64,000 nt of DNA from CAIODY01 sp046051225. Its GTDB lineage: Bacteria > Bacteroidota > Bacteroidia > Chitinophagales > CAIODY01. Within the stretch, counting starts at the first letter, position 1. Each line of letters starts with the position of its first letter. The notes below the pieces were generated by a model, which was not told the DNA's origin, made no database searches, and saw only the letters and a list, made by a program, of their open reading frames with translations. Shown here in pieces: positions 36,342 through 44,137 of this stretch. Both the position numbers and the translations under genes were made by a program. The stretch lies in the NCBI GenBank assembly GCA_046051225.1, contig JBJOOR010000003.1, forward strand, positions 278,257 through 342,256. Direction: 5' to 3'.

Positions 36342-37055
36342 TTATTTATCCTTGTCAATTTTTATTTTGTTTTTAGGATGCTTTGAATGCTCTTTTAAAA
36401 ACGCATCATCTGTAAATGTCCAAACGATATTTGAAAGCATCATTTGAAAAGCGATTGTTCCGCCAAAAAACGCATCCATCTGTTCTAATTTATTTTCATG
36501 CTTTAAAATAAACGAATAAATTGTCAGAAAAGTAAAAGTAAGAGTAATGGGAATATCACTATATTTTAGTGATAGTAAATATGCACTACTAATTTTTGGC
36601 TGTTTAATAAAAAGAAATTTAAACAGCAGAAAATCTACAATGACAAAAATAAATGTCGTGGATAGCAAAGAAATCATCACCCAAGGGCGGTCAAGGTGAA
36701 AATTGAAAATATTGATAAATTCATTTGCCGAAATTAAATTGACAAAAAGTAATAAAATAAAGGCAATTCCTAAGATAAGCCCAATGCCGCCATCTAATTC
36801 TTTAAAAAATTTTTTCCTCCATCCTTGTGCATAGATGTAAACTGTGTAAAGAAGTGTGAACCCTAAAGCACAAGTTTCCCAGCATTTCCAAGGTGCTAAT
36901 TTGCTTAGCCCAAAAAAGTTTGACCAACCTAATACCCCACAAAAAACTAAACAGCTAAGGGAGAAACGATTATTCTTGATATAAAGTATAACAATTTCAC
37001 CAATATCTTCGAGTGTCAGGGATTCTATATTTAACTTTTCATTTTCTTCTTCCAT
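36342..37055 (-). CDS. Six-helix membrane protein linked to the symporter gene
   Basis: This 237-residue protein has about six membrane segments, among them IGLILGIAFILLLFVNLI, WVMISLLSTTFIFVIVDFLLFKFLFI, IPITLTFTFLTIYSFIL and FFGGTIAFQMMLSNIVWTF, ending in a lysine-rich cytoplasmic tail. It is not recognised. Its ATG lies 17 bases inside the end of the symporter-like gene, so translation is coupled and the two proteins may form a complex or be needed in equal amounts. The short helix-breaking WKCWETCAL motif after the second segment is a possible metal or thiol site. Confidence 0.65.
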   Translation of the reverse strand: MEEENEKLNIESLTLEDIGEIVILYIKNNRFSLSCLVFCGVLGWSNFFGLSKLAPWKCWETCALGFTLLYTVYIYAQGWRKKFFKELDGGIGLILGIAFILLLFVNLISANEFINIFNFHLDRPWVMISLLSTTFIFVIVDFLLFKFLFIKQPKISSAYLLSLKYSDIPITLTFTFLTIYSFILKHENKLEQMDAFFGGTIAFQMMLSNIVWTFTDDAFLKEHSKHPKNKIKIDKDK

Positions 37056-38736
37056 TATTGTTTAAATTTAAACCAATGAAATAGACGATACTACTTAATC
37101 CAACACAAACCAAAATTGGATACCAAATGTAATCTTGATTCCAAATAACTGCATAAACCCCTATTGTAATTCCAGCCGCCGCTCCTATAATCATGCTTGT
37201 GTTTGCCCAAAATGAAGAAGGGTGTTTTTTTAGAAATAGTATTCCAAAAATTAAAGGAAAAAAAGAAAGTTGTGCAGAATAAAATGCTAAAAGTAAATTG
37301 ATAAAAAGTTCACCTCCGTTTGGAACTTTTTTGTCGAAAATTACGAAAAGTAATATACCGAACAAAATTGCTATCAATCCAAAAATTCTTCCCGCATTAG
37401 TTATGCTGCCATAACTACTTCTGATTTCAACTTCATTTTCACTATCAAGTAATCTTCTTGTTTTACCATACGAATCATAAACAAAAGTAAAAATGATACC
37501 AATAATGAATGAATCAACTGTTGAAAGCATAATGGCAAGAATGCTTACAATAAAAGTGTACCCAAAAAATTCTTGAGCGAGACTCCCAGAATTAATAAGT
37601 CGTTTAGGAATATCAATCAGCAAATCTTGAAAAGTAAAATGTGGAAGGGAGCTAACAGTCAATAAACCAAAAAAAAGAAAAATAATCCAAGTAAACGGAG
37701 ATTCCACAGCATAAATTAATAGTCCTTTGCGAATGTTTTGGGGCAAGCTTTCTGTATCATTTACAGTGGTTGGTTTTACCGATAAAAGCCGCTGCCAATT
37801 AGTTAGGTCAACAAACTGCCAACACAAGGGTAAAACTATTAAGGAAAGTAGTCCCGTAACTCCAAAACCCTCCACGTTGATTAGATTAGAAATAGGAAAA
37901 TTAAATCCTGTTTGAAAAAGTTTGTAAGCTGCTATACCAAGAATACTCACCATCAAAACACCAATTGCAGAATTTAAAATTTGGTTGATAAATTTATTCG
38001 TCTTTGTATCTTCTTCATTGAAGTTGATGAATCTAAATTTACGAAAAAATAAAACGATTGGAATGTAAATAAGCAGTATGAGAAAACTCAAAGACAAAGC
38101 ACCAGATATGTTTGAGCTATTTCTCAAAAGCAAATAAAAGAAATAAAGCATTAGCCCAAAAATACCAATGTAGGAAATAATGAGTTGCAGCTGGTCTGTC
38201 CGAATAGAACTTAATTGCCCACCATAAGCGATATAGCCAAAAACAAAAAGTAAGGCAATAATGACGACAATATAAAAAAGGTTCTTGTTATCAATTATTG
38301 AGAGTAGAACTTTTGAGCCGAAGTATGTTTCTGCAATCGCAAAACCAAGAAAGCCGATAATTGTTAGATAGGAAGCAACAACACGAACACTTACGCCATA
38401 TTGCTTTCCTAAAAAACCATGAAGAGTTAAACCCTGTCCAATAAATTTCTTGTACCGATTGAAGCATAGGTAGAAAATAAAAATACCAAGTCCCCAACAA
38501 ATAGTATTGGCTGCTGGAACAAAATAAAAATTAGAAGCTCCCCAAAGTAGAAAAGGATAAATGGTACTAACTTGAAAAGCATACGCAATGGATGAGCTTG
38601 AAAATGCAGTTACTCCAACTTTTTTATAAGCCAAAAAAAAGTCGTCAGGATGCGTCAAATCCTTTCTTGCAACCGACAACGCTCCAATCACGTAAATCAG
38701 AAGTGGTATCGCTATGACTATTATTCCTAAAAGCAT
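37039..38736 (-). CDS. Sodium:solute symporter (SSS) family-like transporter
   Basis: This 565-residue protein with about 13 membrane helices has the overall pattern of the SSS/LeuT-fold family: the early DDFFLAYKKVGVTAFSSSSIAYAFQVSTIYPF, GYIAYGGQLSSIRTDQLQLIISYIG, LPLCWQFVDLTNWQRLLSV, and the late FFGYTFIVSILAIMLSTVDSFIIGIIFTFVYDS. Typical members take up sugars, amino acids or vitamins with sodium. The substrate cannot be told. It overlaps the downstream six-helix gene and lies within the accessory block, so it may be cargo. Confidence 0.8.
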   Translation of the reverse strand: MLLGIIVIAIPLLIYVIGALSVARKDLTHPDDFFLAYKKVGVTAFSSSSIAYAFQVSTIYPFLLWGASNFYFVPAANTICWGLGIFIFYLCFNRYKKFIGQGLTLHGFLGKQYGVSVRVVASYLTIIGFLGFAIAETYFGSKVLLSIIDNKNLFYIVVIIALLFVFGYIAYGGQLSSIRTDQLQLIISYIGIFGLMLYFFYLLLRNSSNISGALSLSFLILLIYIPIVLFFRKFRFINFNEEDTKTNKFINQILNSAIGVLMVSILGIAAYKLFQTGFNFPISNLINVEGFGVTGLLSLIVLPLCWQFVDLTNWQRLLSVKPTTVNDTESLPQNIRKGLLIYAVESPFTWIIFLFFGLLTVSSLPHFTFQDLLIDIPKRLINSGSLAQEFFGYTFIVSILAIMLSTVDSFIIGIIFTFVYDSYGKTRRLLDSENEVEIRSSYGSITNAGRIFGLIAILFGILLFVIFDKKVPNGGELFINLLLAFYSAQLSFFPLIFGILFLKKHPSSFWANTSMIIGAAAGITIGVYAVIWNQDYIWYPILVCVGLSSIVYFIGLNLNNNGRRK

Positions 38737-38867
38737 CGTAGCAAATTTATGTTTTTCATTTGAATATTGCTTTTTTTATTTTCTTTTAAGCAAATATATT
38801 TATTGTATTTCAACCTCACAAATTTATTAATACTTTGTCATTAAATCATTTTCAATCTATACTATTT

Positions 38868-40031
38868 TTATAAAAAAATAGTATTAGCACTAAACGGCTT
38901 ACTCACCGACCCATCAATCATCAACTTTAAATACATGGCAAACCGTGGAAGATTCACTAAATCTTCTTCATTGAAAATGGGATAGAATTCTTTCGCTAAA
39001 ATCACTGCATCGTCAACACCAATCCGAAAAGAAATGATTGTACCCACATTTCCAAAAATAGCAGAACGAATTTCATTAGGCATCTGCTCCATATATTGAT
39101 GTGTGATATATAAAGATAATTTGAATTTCCTCGACTCAGAAAGGATACCAATAAAAGCTTGGGTTAAGAACGAATGTGCCTCATCAATGTATACGTAAAA
39201 AGGAATGCGGCTGTCTTCCGCTATGGCAGCACGATGTAGAGCCGCTAACTGAATAGAGGAAATAAGCATACTGCCCAAAAGTGATGAAGCGTCTTCCCCT
39301 ATTTGCCCTTTAGAAAGATTCACGATAAGTATTTTTTTGTTGTCTAACACCTGTTGCATCTTAAAACTTGAAACCTGCTGTCCGACTATGTTTCGGAGTG
39401 GTAAGCTCGTAGCGAACAACCCCACCTTGTTGAGTATTGGTGCAATGGCTTCTGCTTTTAATGTAGCAAAATATTTCTCAAACTCATCCTTCCAAAAAGC
39501 CTGTATATGCCCATCTACAACATATCCTAAGATATTGTTTCTAAAAATATGATTGGTTAATAGTGGTTGAATATCCAACAAGGTAGCATTGGGATAGTGC
39601 ATCAAGGTTAATAACGAAAAACGTAAAATGTATTCTAATCTCGGACCCCAGGAATCCGCCCAAATCTTCTTGAATGTTGAAATCAACCCTGCTGCAACAA
39701 GGTGATGGTAGTTCTGTGGAATGTTGTACAAGGGATTAAACGCAAGTGGATTTTTACTCGTTGCGTCAAAATAAATGAGGTCAGTTTTTCTTGACTCTGG
39801 AATCTGTTGTAAAAGTTCTTTTGCTACATCCCCGTGTGGGTCTATGACACACAAGCCATTCCCTCTGTGAATATCTGACAAAGCCATTTGCTTGAGCAAG
39901 GTTGATTTTCCTGTGCCTGACTTACCAATGACATACAAATGCTGCAATCGGTCTTGGTCTTTGATACCAAACTTTTGATTGCTATTTCTGAAATTAGTTT
40001 TGCCTATGTAGGTAATAGCATGGTCGTTCAT
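38868..40031 (-). CDS. Second TraG/HerA-like ATPase (short form)
   Basis: This 387-residue protein consists almost only of the RecA-like motor: Walker A HLYVIGKSGTGKSTLL (near residues 32-47), VIDPHGDVAKELLQ, NPLYNIPQ, QVLDNKKILIVNLSKGQIGEDASSLLGSML and Walker B FYVYIDEAHSF, ending ITHQYMEQMPNEIRSAIFGNVGTIISFRIG. It lacks the 390-residue N-terminal domain and the nuclease-like tail of the long ATPase, but shares its motor motifs. It may be a coupling or DNA-pumping ATPase. Operator copy A is directly upstream, shared with the recombinase genes on the other strand. Confidence 0.8.
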   Translation of the reverse strand: MNDHAITYIGKTNFRNSNQKFGIKDQDRLQHLYVIGKSGTGKSTLLKQMALSDIHRGNGLCVIDPHGDVAKELLQQIPESRKTDLIYFDATSKNPLAFNPLYNIPQNYHHLVAAGLISTFKKIWADSWGPRLEYILRFSLLTLMHYPNATLLDIQPLLTNHIFRNNILGYVVDGHIQAFWKDEFEKYFATLKAEAIAPILNKVGLFATSLPLRNIVGQQVSSFKMQQVLDNKKILIVNLSKGQIGEDASSLLGSMLISSIQLAALHRAAIAEDSRIPFYVYIDEAHSFLTQAFIGILSESRKFKLSLYITHQYMEQMPNEIRSAIFGNVGTIISFRIGVDDAVILAKEFYPIFNEEDLVNLPRFAMYLKLMIDGSVSKPFSANTIFL

Positions 40032-40066
40032 GCTTTAATGATAGCGGTACTATGGAATTCATAACA

Positions 40067-40094
40067 GGGGGGATAATTTGCCATTTGTAGCAAA
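40067..40094 (-). promoter_or_regulatory. Operator copy A (palindrome plus C-run) in the divergent ATPase/recombinase promoter region
   Basis: On the reverse strand the palindrome TTTGCTACAAATGGCAAA (40077-40094) is followed by TTATCCCCCC. Copies B (42610-42635) and C (47347-47374) have the same layout, and D (46409-46434) is weaker. It lies 46 bases before the ATPase start and 68 bases before the small ORF on the other strand. Confidence 0.75.
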
Positions 40095-40161
40095 ATGTTC
40101 CCTCTTTTTTGATACTTTGAAATATATCATACTAGCTCTGTACAAGTAATACAACTATGCT

Positions 40162-40332
40162 ATGATGAAAACGCTAGATAGAAATCAAGAAAATAATGAA
40201 TCCAAAGAGGAGCAACGTAGATTTTTGTCTAGCAACAAAGTCATTATTCGTTGCTCCTCTTTGGATATAGCAGAAGATACATTGCTGCGTCAGTTGGCAG
40301 CCTTATTAATTGATGACTATCTGGAAAACTAA
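40162..40332 (+). CDS. Tiny ORF (56 aa) overlapping the recombinase start
   Basis: The ATG at 40162 opens a 56-residue frame (MMKTLDRNQENNESKEEQR at the N-terminus, DTLLRQLAALLIDDYLEN at the end). Its stop overlaps the ATG of the serine recombinase (TAATG at 40330-40334). Such coupling suggests that it is translated and sets recombinase output. The product is charged, with a predicted C-terminal helix, and is not recognised. An 18-bp inverted repeat lies inside it. The alternative is that this is only a leader whose translation controls hairpin formation. Confidence 0.6.
   Translation: MMKTLDRNQENNESKEEQRRFLSSNKVIIRCSSLDIAEDTLLRQLAALLIDDYLEN
40200..40266. repeat. 18-bp perfect inverted repeat with 31-base loop upstream of the recombinase
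   Basis: ATCCAAAGAGGAGCAACG cannot be seen elsewhere in the window except as its inverted partner. The left arm is at 40200-40217 and the right arm, its exact complement, at 40249-40266. It lies within the tiny ORF. It could act as an mRNA hairpin, a recombinase site or a binding site for a dimer. Confidence 0.9.
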
Positions 40333-41942
40333 TGAATACTACACCCAAAAAGGCAGTGATATACTGCCGTGTTTCCACAAAAGAGCAAGTAGAAGAAGGC
40401 AATAGTCTTTTTACACAAGAAAAAACGTGTAAGGAATATGCATTGAAGAATGGCTATGATATATCCGCTGTTTTCATTGAACAGGGAGAAAGTGCCAAAA
40501 CGCAAGACCGTACAGAACTACAAAATTTGCTCAAATACTGCGCTGACAAGAAGAATGGCATCGAAGCCGTCATATCCTATAAGATTGACCGAATCTCTCG
40601 TAATACGGACGATTACAGCCAAATACGCATACTCCTAAAGCGGTATGGGGTCGAAATTAAGTCTACAAGTGAATATTTTGAAAATACACCTGCTGGTCGC
40701 TTCATGGAAAACATCATTGCGAATGTAGCACAGTTTGATAATGACGTGAGAACGGAACGTTCTGTGAATGGGATGCGTGATGCCATGCGTGAAGGAAGAT
40801 ATGTATGGCAAGCATCAATTGGGTACTCAAATGCTAAGGTGGATGGGAAAACAAGTATTGTACAAAACGAAATGGCAACTTATATCAAACAAGCTTTTGA
40901 GTTGCTAGCTACAGGAAATCATACGATTGTAGAAGTCCATAAAATTGTTACTGATGCAGGATTGCGAACACCAAAAGGAAAGTTGGTGTCTCGGTCTTAC
41001 TTCCCTGCCCTATTTTCAAATCCATTGTATATGGGTATCATTAAAAAGTTTGGCGAAACACATAAAGGATTGTTTGAACCTATTGTTTCAGAAGGATTAT
41101 TTACCCATGTACAAAATATGTTGAAACGAAGAAACAAGCAACCGAGAGCCTATACGAGAGTGCATCCTGACTTTCCCTTACGTAACTTTATATCTCACCC
41201 AACAGGGTTGAAAATATCGGGTGCATGGAGTCAAGGAAATCGAAAAAAATATGCGTATTATCGCTTCTTATTGAAAGAAAGGAATATCCCCAAAGTGCTA
41301 CTCGAAGCAAAATTTAAGGAATTTATGAACCAATTCTGTCTGAATGAGGACGTGTTTTCTAAGTTGGTACAAGAACTAAAAGCGCAATTTCCAGAAGCAT
41401 TAGAAAAAAAGGAAGTAGAAATCAAGCAACTACAAGCTCGTATAGTAGAATTACAGGAACAAGAAAATATAATTACAGAAAAGAATTTACAGGGGGTGTA
41501 TGGCGATAGAATGACCCAAGCACATTTAGGCCGTATTGAACAAGATATTTTAAAAATCAATGCCGAACTCTATCAACAACCAACACAAGAAAGGAAGAAT
41601 ATTGAAGCATTGGTGCAAACGGCACGAGAATGTTTATTTGAACCTGCCAATGTGTGGGAAAAATTCACCTTGGGAAATAAGGTTATTTTCCAAAAGTTCG
41701 TATTTCCTTCTGGAGTGGTCTTAGAAAATGAGAACTTACGAACACCTGAAATATGTAGTATTTTCAAGGTTAAAGATGTTTTTTTAGCTGAAAAATCTGC
41801 TATGGTGCCCTATAATAATATAACCACGAACACCCCACAAATAGCAAATGAGCTATTTTGGAAGCAGGTAATAATGGATTTAGAAAAAATAGAGGAAATA
41901 TGCAAGGGGGAAGAAAGATTACAAGAAAATATAGTGCTTTAA
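40332..41942 (+). CDS. Large serine recombinase
   Basis: This site-specific recombinase of 536 residues has the resolvase domain with catalytic Ser15 in AVIYCRVSTKEQVEEGNSLFTQE, SYKIDRISRNTDDYSQIRILL and the ERSVNGMRDAMREGRYVW helix. A recombinase domain follows (GLRTPKGKLVSRSYFPALFSNPLYMGIIKKFG) and a coiled-coil C-terminal part (EKKEVEIKQLQARIVELQEQENIITEK). The usual zinc-ribbon cysteines are absent: the corresponding segment reads NFISHPTGLKISGAWSQGNRKKYAYYRF, with no Cys pairs. It probably integrates or excises the element. It is translationally coupled to the tiny ORF and followed by a small XRE gene. Confidence 0.9.
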   Translation: MNTTPKKAVIYCRVSTKEQVEEGNSLFTQEKTCKEYALKNGYDISAVFIEQGESAKTQDRTELQNLLKYCADKKNGIEAVISYKIDRISRNTDDYSQIRILLKRYGVEIKSTSEYFENTPAGRFMENIIANVAQFDNDVRTERSVNGMRDAMREGRYVWQASIGYSNAKVDGKTSIVQNEMATYIKQAFELLATGNHTIVEVHKIVTDAGLRTPKGKLVSRSYFPALFSNPLYMGIIKKFGETHKGLFEPIVSEGLFTHVQNMLKRRNKQPRAYTRVHPDFPLRNFISHPTGLKISGAWSQGNRKKYAYYRFLLKERNIPKVLLEAKFKEFMNQFCLNEDVFSKLVQELKAQFPEALEKKEVEIKQLQARIVELQEQENIITEKNLQGVYGDRMTQAHLGRIEQDILKINAELYQQPTQERKNIEALVQTARECLFEPANVWEKFTLGNKVIFQKFVFPSGVVLENENLRTPEICSIFKVKDVFLAEKSAMVPYNNITTNTPQIANELFWKQVIMDLEKIEEICKGEERLQENIVL

Positions 41943-41969
41943 CTACTATCAACTAATAAATACAATCAC

Positions 41970-42245
41970 ATGAAGTACATACATGAAATAAAAAACAATA
42001 CACTTGTTGATAAACGCAAAGTATTAGGATTGAGACAACGAGACGTAACTATTGCACTTAGCTTTGGAAGTACTGATAGAATTTCCCATTGGGAACACGG
42101 AACTGCAATGCCGAGTTTGCCAAACCTTTTTCGATTGTGTGCCTTATACCAATGTTTACCACATGAAGTGTATCCTGCATTACTTGAAAAAACAAATAGT
42201 GACATAGAACACACATTACGACAGCGATTTTTCAAGAAAAACTAA
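41970..42245 (+). CDS. Small XRE-family regulator 1
   Basis: This 91-residue protein is mostly one helix-turn-helix domain: DKRKVLGLRQRDVTIALSFGSTDRISHWEHGTAMPSLPNLFRLCALYQCLP. It closely resembles regulator 2 at 42672-42932, with the shared sequence SxxRISxWExGTAMPS, so the two probably arose by duplication and may bind related sites. It follows the recombinase by 27 bases in the same direction and has a terminator after it. It is a candidate for binding the shared operator of the element. Confidence 0.85.
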   Translation: MKYIHEIKNNTLVDKRKVLGLRQRDVTIALSFGSTDRISHWEHGTAMPSLPNLFRLCALYQCLPHEVYPALLEKTNSDIEHTLRQRFFKKN

Positions 42246-42309
42246 TCTATTAGTGTTTAAAAAACAAGGTGTACATATTCAAGAAAAACGTATAGATTTT
42301 CTCAAGTAA

Positions 42310-42343
42310 CCACAAAAAGAAATATTCTTTATGTGGATTTTTT
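42310..42343 (+). terminator. Terminator after the recombinase-XRE unit
   Basis: CCACA and TGTGG flank an AAGAA/TTCTT inner stem, followed by ATTTTTT. It ends the plus-strand unit of tiny ORF, recombinase and regulator 1. Confidence 0.8.
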
Positions 42344-42609
42344 GATTGACCTGTTTTCGTCATCCACAGCAAATATATACAACAGCATTTTTTGTCAAAC
42401 TAGCTCTTTACTTTTATACATACATCTCGTATGTAGTGCAATCCACAGGAGTGAACCAAAATGAGCATGCTACAATTTATCTATCTCAGAGTATAAATTT
42501 GAGACCCAGCATCTCTGATTTTACTTTTCTCGTGTCCCTATATCATTTAAACCCTCTACTCCGACAACTTACTTCACTCTTACAACACTACAGATAGTTA
42601 TTCACATCA

Positions 42610-42635
42610 TTTGCTATAAATGGCAAATTATCCCC
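42610..42635 (+). promoter_or_regulatory. Operator copy B upstream of XRE regulator 2
   Basis: The palindrome TTTGCTATAAATGGCAAA (42610-42627) is followed by TTATCCCC. It is the closest of the copies to perfect symmetry. It lies 36 bases upstream of the regulator 2 ATG, suggesting autoregulation. Confidence 0.78.
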
Positions 42636-42671
42636 TCTACTGTAAAAAGGAGTACTTGGTATTGTTTAGGT

Positions 42672-42932
42672 ATGGCACAATGTTCTTCACCCATACCAAA
42701 TAGGTTAAGCAAATACCGAAAGATTATGGGGTTGCATCAAAAGGATGTAGCAAAGTTACTTAACCTGAAAAGTACGAATAGAATTTCACGTTGGGAACAA
42801 GGAACTGCCATGCCATCTGTCGAAAATTTATTACAATTAAGCATTATCTATAGGCGCTTACCAACAGAGTTATATTTAGATGTATATCTGCACTATAAGC
42901 GCATCTTAGAGAACAAGGAAAAGAAAAAATAA
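42672..42932 (+). CDS. Small XRE-family regulator 2
   Basis: This 86-residue protein has one helix-turn-helix domain: NRLSKYRKIMGLHQKDVAKLLNLKSTNRISRWEQGTAMPSVENLLQLSIIYRRLPTELYLDV, with a Lys-rich C-terminus. It is a paralog of regulator 1. Operator copy B is directly upstream, so it may repress itself. It could be the master regulator of the ATPase, recombinase, methylase and ArdC genes that carry the same sites. The partner site is deduced from position, not from binding data. Confidence 0.87.
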   Translation: MAQCSSPIPNRLSKYRKIMGLHQKDVAKLLNLKSTNRISRWEQGTAMPSVENLLQLSIIYRRLPTELYLDVYLHYKRILENKEKKK

Positions 42933-43175
42933 ACATCCATTACAATGTTTTTTGCCTGAATTAATGCAAGCACGAAAACACTCATTCACTGAAAATTCAC
43001 ACAGAACTTTATTTGTGCGCTTTTTACATGTGCCTTTACAATGAAAAGTTTTGCGGTGAATTTTATATATCGAACGTGTAATCGTTTTCTTTTTTATAAA
43101 GAAAAAGCGAATATCGAACGATATACAAACCCTGTGAATAACCCATTACAAACTATTTATTACATAGTACACCTT

Positions 43176-43397
43176 ATGTCAGAAAACACAAAGTTCGCCT
43201 ATGAATTAGCAAATGCATTAAATGATTTAGATGCACTTCCCATCTATATTACTTTTGCAAACCGTTTTCAGGAACAAGTATTGCGGAATATATTACAAAA
43301 AGTCATGTCGATTCCAGAGAGGAAAATTAAGCGCACCCGTGGCGCATTATTTACCTACTTAGTGAAACAACAAGGCAATGGTGGTTTTAGGAATTAG
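43176..43397 (+). CDS. Small hypothetical protein coupled to the RuvC-like gene
   Basis: From the ATG at 43176 the protein has 73 residues (MSENTKFAYELANALNDLDALPIYITFANRFQEQVLRNILQKVMSIPE, then a basic tail RKIKRTRGALFTYLVKQQGNGGFRN). It is helical and basic, compatible with nucleic-acid binding. A longer version starting at 43041 is open but adds an unlikely N-terminus. It overlaps the next gene by 20 bases in another frame, so it is translated with it. A direct repeat of ATATCGAACG is found at 43068 and 43116, upstream. Function is unknown. Confidence 0.65.
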   Translation: MSENTKFAYELANALNDLDALPIYITFANRFQEQVLRNILQKVMSIPERKIKRTRGALFTYLVKQQGNGGFRN

Positions 43398-43833
43398 TAT
43401 TGGTACACGGCTTGCGGGTATTGCAGTTAAACGAGATGGGGAACTCATTACCCATCAAGTAAAAGTATTTAAAGGGGTTTGGAATGCACAAAAGCAACGT
43501 GAAATTCTTACCCTCTTTGACAAGGTATATGCTTACTATGGCGTAACGCATATTACGCTTAAAACAGTTAATCCATTACATACTACCAAGTCATTGCATG
43601 TCCTCATAACTACTCTTACTGTTCAAGCTGAAAAGAAAAATATCACCGTAAAGCCTTATTCTCTTCATGCTATAAAAAAGGCTCTACACTTGAATTCCAA
43701 AGAAAATCTTATGGAGTATGTGGCTGAAGAGCATTATGAATTACGTAAAGAATACCTGAAAGAGAAGAATAGTTTTCATCCCTATTATATGAGAATGTTT
43801 GAGGCAATTGCATTAACAGAAATGGAGAAATGA
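43378..43833 (+). CDS. RuvC-like (RNase H fold) protein with altered first catalytic residue
   Basis: This 151-residue protein has the RuvC/YqgF-like beginning MVVLGISIGTRLAGIAVKRDGELITHQVKVFKG and a matching ribonuclease-H-like order of strands and helices (YGVTHITLKTV, VQAEKKNITVKPYSL, HPYYMRMFEAIALTEME). In active RuvC enzymes the first motif reads GIDxG; here the Asp is Ser (GISIG). The last acidic position may be Glu. It may therefore be an inactive nucleic-acid-binding protein. It overlaps the small gene before it, and hairpins follow. Related proteins occur on Bacteroidota mobile elements. Confidence 0.7.
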   Translation: MVVLGISIGTRLAGIAVKRDGELITHQVKVFKGVWNAQKQREILTLFDKVYAYYGVTHITLKTVNPLHTTKSLHVLITTLTVQAEKKNITVKPYSLHAIKKALHLNSKENLMEYVAEEHYELRKEYLKEKNSFHPYYMRMFEAIALTEMEK

Positions 43834-43955
43834 TACAGCCATACTAAGTGTTTTAACATTGTTTGAAATCCACCTTGATTGATAAATACTTATAATTTGT
43901 ATGTATTTTTGATTCGTCATGTGGTGCTTTACAGATTGGGCATTCATGTATATTG

Positions 43956-44001
43956 AAAAAAGGGGGTATGATGTAATTAATATACATTGTCCTCCTTTTT
44001 T
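43956..44001 (+). terminator. Possible terminator after the RuvC-like gene
   Basis: AAAAAAGGGGG at 43956 and CCTCCTTTTTT at 43991-44001 can pair with one G-T pair, and T residues follow. It lies 123 bases after the stop. Confidence 0.55.
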
Positions 44002-44110
44002 ATTTGAGTATTGTAGATGTAGAGAAAATACTTTTGTAATCCATAATACTCTAAACTGGTTGAGGTTATTGATGTAGCAGACAGACAAAACAATAATTAT
44101 TCATTGATTG

Positions 44111-44136
44111 AAAAACGGCTTAAAAAGTCGTTTTTT
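44111..44136. terminator. Hairpin between convergent RuvC-like and hypothetical genes
   Basis: AAAAACG at 44111-44117 pairs with CGTTTTT at 44129-44135, ending with a run of T. It can serve both convergent genes. Confidence 0.7.
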
Positions 44137-44137
44137 G

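Noticed and set aside
42346..42597. Frame of 83 residues between the recombinase unit and XRE regulator 2
   Set aside because: It starts inside or just after a terminator, has irregular composition, and ends before operator copy B; it is more likely a regulatory gap.
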